The position numbers were made by a program, and so were the translations under genes. Positions 19,471 to 23,648 of a stretch of DNA of 23,648 nt are shown here, piece after piece. The notes beneath the pieces are model-generated. The model had not been told where the DNA came from and searched no databases. It saw only the letters and a program-made list of their open reading frames with translations. The number at the start of each line of letters is the position of its first letter. Positions within the stretch are counted from its first letter, which is position 1. The stretch covers positions 1 through 23,648 of IMG/VR virus record IMGVR_UViG_3300008267_000388. One strand, written 5' to 3'. This DNA is from a virus.

Positions 19471-21306
19471 ATGCTATTATATTCACCTGTTGCTAAAGAG
19501 GGAATACCAAATTTACCTAAAGGTTCTAAAGAGTACAATGCTTATTGGAAGTTACAGGTAGATAGGTGCCTTTATGGCTATAAACCTTCAGGTGGTGTAC
19601 AGATTAATGGAGCATATTATTTTTATTTAAATTTTTATAATATACTTGCAAGGAATGAAAGTACAAATAGAAAAAAGTTACAAAATCCTTGGTATAGAGA
19701 TTTAGATCATGAATATTTTGATGCTATATATGAAGCCAAAAAAAATGGCAATGGCATTATAGTATTAAAAGCAAGAGATAAAGGTTTTTCTTATATGAAT
19801 TCTGCTTTATGTTTATATGAGTGGATATTTTACAAGAATAACGAAATTGGGATAGGCGCACCAACACCTGCTTATGTTAATTCATTTAGACAAAAGATTG
19901 TTAATGCCTGGAATAACTTACCTGAAGCTATAAGACCTCGAAAAGATTTAATTGATAACGAAACCAAAATAATGGCAGGTTATAAAATTAAAGAAAATGG
20001 TGTATGGGTAGAAAAAGGTTTAAAGTCAATACTACATTTTAGATGTATGGACAATCCTGAAGCATTTAGAGGTGAACGATTAGGCATGATGGTTTTTGAA
20101 GAAGCAGGAGAGTTTAAAGATTTAGTAAGGTCATACATGTCATCTGAAGCTTGTTTTAAAGATGGTGCTGTACAATTTGGAGTTCCTATTATTGGAGGTA
20201 CTTCTAATAGTATGAATAAATCTAACGACTTTACAGAGATGTGGTATAATTGTGATAAGTATAATCTTAAACAAATATTTATACCTGCTACAAAAGCATT
20301 ATATGGTTTCTTTGATAAAAAAACTGGAAAGAGTGATGAAGAAAATGCATTAAAACATTTTGAAGAAAGAAGAAACTTATTATTAAATTCAAAAGATAAG
20401 ACAGCATATTATTTGCATATACAGGAATATCCAATAAAGCCTGAGGATGCATTTATGCAAAGTAATAGAAGTCCATTTGATTTAGAAAAAATAAACAATC
20501 AAATTGCTAAAATATTATCTGATAAAAATATACAAGGATTAATTCAAACAGGTAATTTAGTTTGGAAGAATAAAAATAAGTTTGAAGTAGAATGGGAATT
20601 AGATCCTCATGGAAAATTTAAAATATTATATCATCCTGATAAAACAAAACAAAATTTAGATATAGGTGCTGTAGATAGTTATTATAATAATGAAGCACCA
20701 AACTCTGCATCTAAAGGTTGTGCTATGATATTTAGAAGATGGGATATGTCATCTGATACTGAAACTAATTTACCAATAGCTATGTATTATGATAGACCAT
20801 ATACTAAAGAAGAATGGTATGATAACAATTTAAAATTATTTGCTTATTACAACGCTAAGGCATTAGTAGAATATACTGATGATGGTTATTTTAATTATTT
20901 TATAAATAATCAAGGAACAAAGTTTTTAAAGGAAAGACCAAAGGCTGCTGATTCACCATGGAGTAATGTATCTAATAAATATGGTGTTCACATGAAATCA
21001 TATCAAAAAAATATGGTTATTGATATGATTGATGATTATGTTAAAAAACATTGCGATAGTATTTATTTTTTAGAACTATTAGAGGATTTGTCTAATTTTG
21101 GTATAAAAAATACAGATATGGCAATTACATTTGGATTAGCTTTATTACATGATACAGATAATGCAAGTGTTAAAATTATCAGTTCTGAAGAATTAAATAT
21201 TAAAGACAATTATTTTTTACCTACATATAGGTATGAAAATGGAGTTTTAAAAGTATCAAATTCAAGAAATAATAATAACCCATTTGGGTTTAATTTAAAT
21301 AATTAA
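19471..21306 (+). CDS. terL: Terminase large subunit (packaging ATPase and nuclease)
   Basis: A 611-aa protein. The ATPase domain has a Walker A-like VLKARDKGFSY (98-108, K at 100 and no standard GxxxxGK, a variant seen in other phages), Walker B MMVFEE (206-211), and a coupling motif IIGGTSN (240-246). The RNase H-type nuclease part holds DIGAVDSYYN (397-406), ALVEYTDDGY (464-473) and KNTDMAITFG near the end, which would supply the three acidic metal ligands. It cuts and drives genome DNA into the prohead through the portal, encoded four bases downstream. Confidence 0.93.
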   Translation: MLLYSPVAKEGIPNLPKGSKEYNAYWKLQVDRCLYGYKPSGGVQINGAYYFYLNFYNILARNESTNRKKLQNPWYRDLDHEYFDAIYEAKKNGNGIIVLKARDKGFSYMNSALCLYEWIFYKNNEIGIGAPTPAYVNSFRQKIVNAWNNLPEAIRPRKDLIDNETKIMAGYKIKENGVWVEKGLKSILHFRCMDNPEAFRGERLGMMVFEEAGEFKDLVRSYMSSEACFKDGAVQFGVPIIGGTSNSMNKSNDFTEMWYNCDKYNLKQIFIPATKALYGFFDKKTGKSDEENALKHFEERRNLLLNSKDKTAYYLHIQEYPIKPEDAFMQSNRSPFDLEKINNQIAKILSDKNIQGLIQTGNLVWKNKNKFEVEWELDPHGKFKILYHPDKTKQNLDIGAVDSYYNNEAPNSASKGCAMIFRRWDMSSDTETNLPIAMYYDRPYTKEEWYDNNLKLFAYYNAKALVEYTDDGYFNYFINNQGTKFLKERPKAADSPWSNVSNKYGVHMKSYQKNMVIDMIDDYVKKHCDSIYFLELLEDLSNFGIKNTDMAITFGLALLHDTDNASVKIISSEELNIKDNYFLPTYRYENGVLKVSNSRNNNNPFGFNLNN

Positions 21307-21310
21307 AATT

Positions 21311-23629
21311 ATGTCATTATCTGAAGGTTTATTTCCTAAACAAAACATTCCTGATAATTTAAAGAATAAGGAATGGTGCAAACAAAATGTTCTCGCAATT
21401 TTATCTTATCAAAATTATACTACAAAATTTAATAGAGAAAGAAAAAAAGATTACGAAAACTATTTGCTATTTAATGGTGTATTTGATTCTAAAACATTTG
21501 AATATGTTACAAATACATATGGTATAAGTTCACCTGCAAGATTAGTTAATTTTCCTATTATAGCACCAAAGATTGAAGTTATTGTAGGTGAGTTTATGGC
21601 TAATGAATTAGAATTTACTGTCGAAGCTGTAAATGAAGATGCTATTGTAAGAAAATTAGAAAAGAAATATAATCTTCTTACTGAAAAATTAATAAAACCA
21701 TTTAGAGAAGAATTAAGTAAAGTAACAGGTATTGAATTTGAAGGTCAAGATTTTGGTCAAGAAATACCTGAAGATATAGAAAAGTTTATGAAATATAATT
21801 TCAGAGAAAAATCTGAAGTTGAAATATATCATGCTTTAAAATACTTGTTATATAAATACTATTTAAAACATACTTTTAAACAAGGTTTATATGATTTATG
21901 TATTACAGCTAAAGGTTTTTATAATGTATCTGTTAAAAATGGAGATCCATTTATTAGAAGAGTTGACCCCAGGTCTTTAATTTATGATATTAATACTGAA
22001 AGTGAAACATTGCAAGATAGTCAATGGGTAGCTGAAGAAAGGTTTTTATCTGTTAATGAAATTATAGATGAATTTAGTGATTATTTATCAGAAGAAGATG
22101 TTATAAAATTAGAAGAATTAAGACATAATGGACATGATTCATTAAGTAGATATAATAAACCATATCAATGGTATTATAAAGATGATTCAAATAGTCCTTT
22201 AAGAATAAGAGTTGTTACTGCTGTTTGGAAATCATTAAGAACATTGAGTTTTAAAATTAGTGAAAATAAACATGACCCTGAAGTTCCATTTAGAAAATGG
22301 GTAGGTGATGATTATAAAATTCAAAAAGGTGATAATATAGAAAAAAAGGTAGTAACAGATATATGGCATGCAACAATGATTGGACATGAAATTGTAGTTA
22401 ATGCAAGAAGAATGCCTAATCAAATAAGAAGAGAAGAAAATTATGCAAATGCTAAGTTACCATATGTAGGTATAATTAAAAACAACATTGATGGAATTAC
22501 ATTATCTATTGTAGATTCATTAAAAAATGTTCAATTATTATATAACATTGTAATGTATCATATTGAACTTGCTCTTGCTCGCTCTGGTGGTAAAGCTGTT
22601 GTTTATGATGTTTCACAAAAACCAAAAGGATTAGCATTAGATGATGTATTTTATCATGCAAAAAATAGTGGTGTTATACCAATTAATTCAAAACAAGAAG
22701 GTCAATTACACAGTAGTGGATTTAATCAGTTTCAACAAATAGATTTTACTTTGTCTAATTCAGTTAGTCAATTAATAAATCTAAAAATAATGTTAGAACA
22801 AACTGCTGAAACATTATCAGGTATAAATAGGTCAAGAGAAGGATTTAATAAAACAGATGCTGTTGGTGTTAATGAAAGAAATGTTGTTCAATCATCATTA
22901 ATTACAATGCCTTTAATGTCAATACATTCAAGAAATATTGAAATGTGTTTTCAATATGCAAGTGATTTAATGAAAATATGTTGGGAAGAAGGTAAAAAAA
23001 TTAATTATTTTTTAGGTGATGTAGGTGCTAAATTTTTTGAAATTACTAAAGATTTCAAAAATGATGACTATGGTATTTTTGTTAGAAATACAATGAAAGA
23101 AAGAAGAGATAAAGATACATTAATTAATCTTGGTCAAAGCGCATTAGCATCGGGTGGTATTGATTTCTTAAGTATGATTAAAATAATTAATTCTGATACT
23201 GCAAAAGATGCTGAAGTTGTATTAGAACAAGCTATGGATTTTATGAAGCAACAACAAATGCAACAACAACAAGCTATGGCACAAGCTGAACAAGCTAAGG
23301 CACAAGCTATGAGTGATAAGGCACAAATTGATGCTCAAATAAAACAAGCTGAATTACAAACAAAAATACAGGTAGCACAAATTCAGGCAGATTCATTATT
23401 AAACTCTGCTAAATTAAAAGTAGAAGGTGGACAAGAATCAGCAGATTTTAGACATGAACATGAAAAGAAAATGGAATTATTAAAAACTGCTAATAAAATG
23501 TCTAATGATGCATTTAATAATGATTCTAATATTCTTTTAAATCAACAAAAAATGCAAGAACAATTAAATTCAGAACAAAAAATTGATAATGCTACTGTTA
23601 AAACATCGAAAAAAGCAAATAAAAAATAA
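21311..23629 (+). CDS. Portal protein
   Basis: A 772-aa protein directly after the terminase. Typical portal features: an N-terminal region ending SPARLVNFPIIAPKIEVIVG, FIRRVDPRSLIYDIN (stem/wing), LSIVDSLKNVQLLYNIVMYH, a crown-side helix, and a long Gln/Ala-rich coiled coil from about 645 to 705. That tail is the barrel-type helix of larger podovirus-like portals. Length and layout fit the portals of crAss-like and related Bacteroidota phages, but assignment to a group needs a search. The stop leaves 19 bases to the window edge. Confidence 0.87.
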   Translation: MSLSEGLFPKQNIPDNLKNKEWCKQNVLAILSYQNYTTKFNRERKKDYENYLLFNGVFDSKTFEYVTNTYGISSPARLVNFPIIAPKIEVIVGEFMANELEFTVEAVNEDAIVRKLEKKYNLLTEKLIKPFREELSKVTGIEFEGQDFGQEIPEDIEKFMKYNFREKSEVEIYHALKYLLYKYYLKHTFKQGLYDLCITAKGFYNVSVKNGDPFIRRVDPRSLIYDINTESETLQDSQWVAEERFLSVNEIIDEFSDYLSEEDVIKLEELRHNGHDSLSRYNKPYQWYYKDDSNSPLRIRVVTAVWKSLRTLSFKISENKHDPEVPFRKWVGDDYKIQKGDNIEKKVVTDIWHATMIGHEIVVNARRMPNQIRREENYANAKLPYVGIIKNNIDGITLSIVDSLKNVQLLYNIVMYHIELALARSGGKAVVYDVSQKPKGLALDDVFYHAKNSGVIPINSKQEGQLHSSGFNQFQQIDFTLSNSVSQLINLKIMLEQTAETLSGINRSREGFNKTDAVGVNERNVVQSSLITMPLMSIHSRNIEMCFQYASDLMKICWEEGKKINYFLGDVGAKFFEITKDFKNDDYGIFVRNTMKERRDKDTLINLGQSALASGGIDFLSMIKIINSDTAKDAEVVLEQAMDFMKQQQMQQQQAMAQAEQAKAQAMSDKAQIDAQIKQAELQTKIQVAQIQADSLLNSAKLKVEGGQESADFRHEHEKKMELLKTANKMSNDAFNNDSNILLNQQKMQEQLNSEQKIDNATVKTSKKANKK

Positions 23630-23648
23630 TTTAATTTAATATAATATA

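Overview
The window reads as one stretch of a tailed double-stranded DNA phage (or prophage) genome that infects a member of the Bacteroidota. Support: terminase large subunit and portal genes, an endolysin/holin pair, a compact phage replication and recombination block, very AT-rich DNA, and start codons with no Shine-Dalgarno sequence but A-rich leaders, as known for Bacteroidota ribosomes. Several small proteins look like types I associate with Bacteroidota phages. I cannot assign a genus. A crAss-like or related podovirus layout (two opposed gene blocks) is possible but unproven.

Layout. (1) 1-1893, rightward: the end of a late block, with a DUF1617-like protein, small proteins, an M15 peptidase endolysin and a two-helix holin candidate. 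(2) 1890-18029, leftward: a tightly packed early/middle block. Read in transcription order (right to left) it starts with an HNH protein and its partner. A 427-bp non-coding stretch rich in RNA-like structure follows, then an isolated 230-aa gene with its own terminator. Next comes a run of small genes with a RadC/JAB protein, a gamma-glutamylcyclotransferase-like protein, a stand-alone DnaA domain IV protein, a DUF932-like protein, a zinc-ribbon amidoligase and a class II glutamine amidotransferase. After these lie the DnaB helicase, a short HU-like protein, a Rad52/ERF-type annealing protein candidate, SSB, NinB, RusA, a PD-(D/E)XK exonuclease, two HTH proteins, MazG, a DUF3310-like protein, a spore-photoproduct-lyase-like radical SAM enzyme and a zinc-ribbon microprotein. 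(3) 18030-18197: a divergent control region with TAGGTTAACTAAA repeats. (4) 18198-23629, rightward: the start of the late/packaging block with small basic proteins, terminase large subunit and portal. Blocks 1 and 4 are probably the two ends of one late block on a circular or circularly permuted map.

How the genes may work together: DnaB, DnaA-IV, SSB and HU-like make a partial replication set. The annealing protein, exonuclease, NinB and RusA make a Red-like recombination set. The most unusual set is amidoligase, glutamine amidotransferase and GGCT-like cyclotransferase. The first two share a related Cys4 zinc module, which suggests they form one peptide- or protein-amidation pathway. The best candidates for undescribed regulation are the structured 16.99-17.4 kb region, including a possible pseudoknot next to the start codon of the 230-aa gene, and a strong 12-bp hairpin just inside the amidoligase gene.
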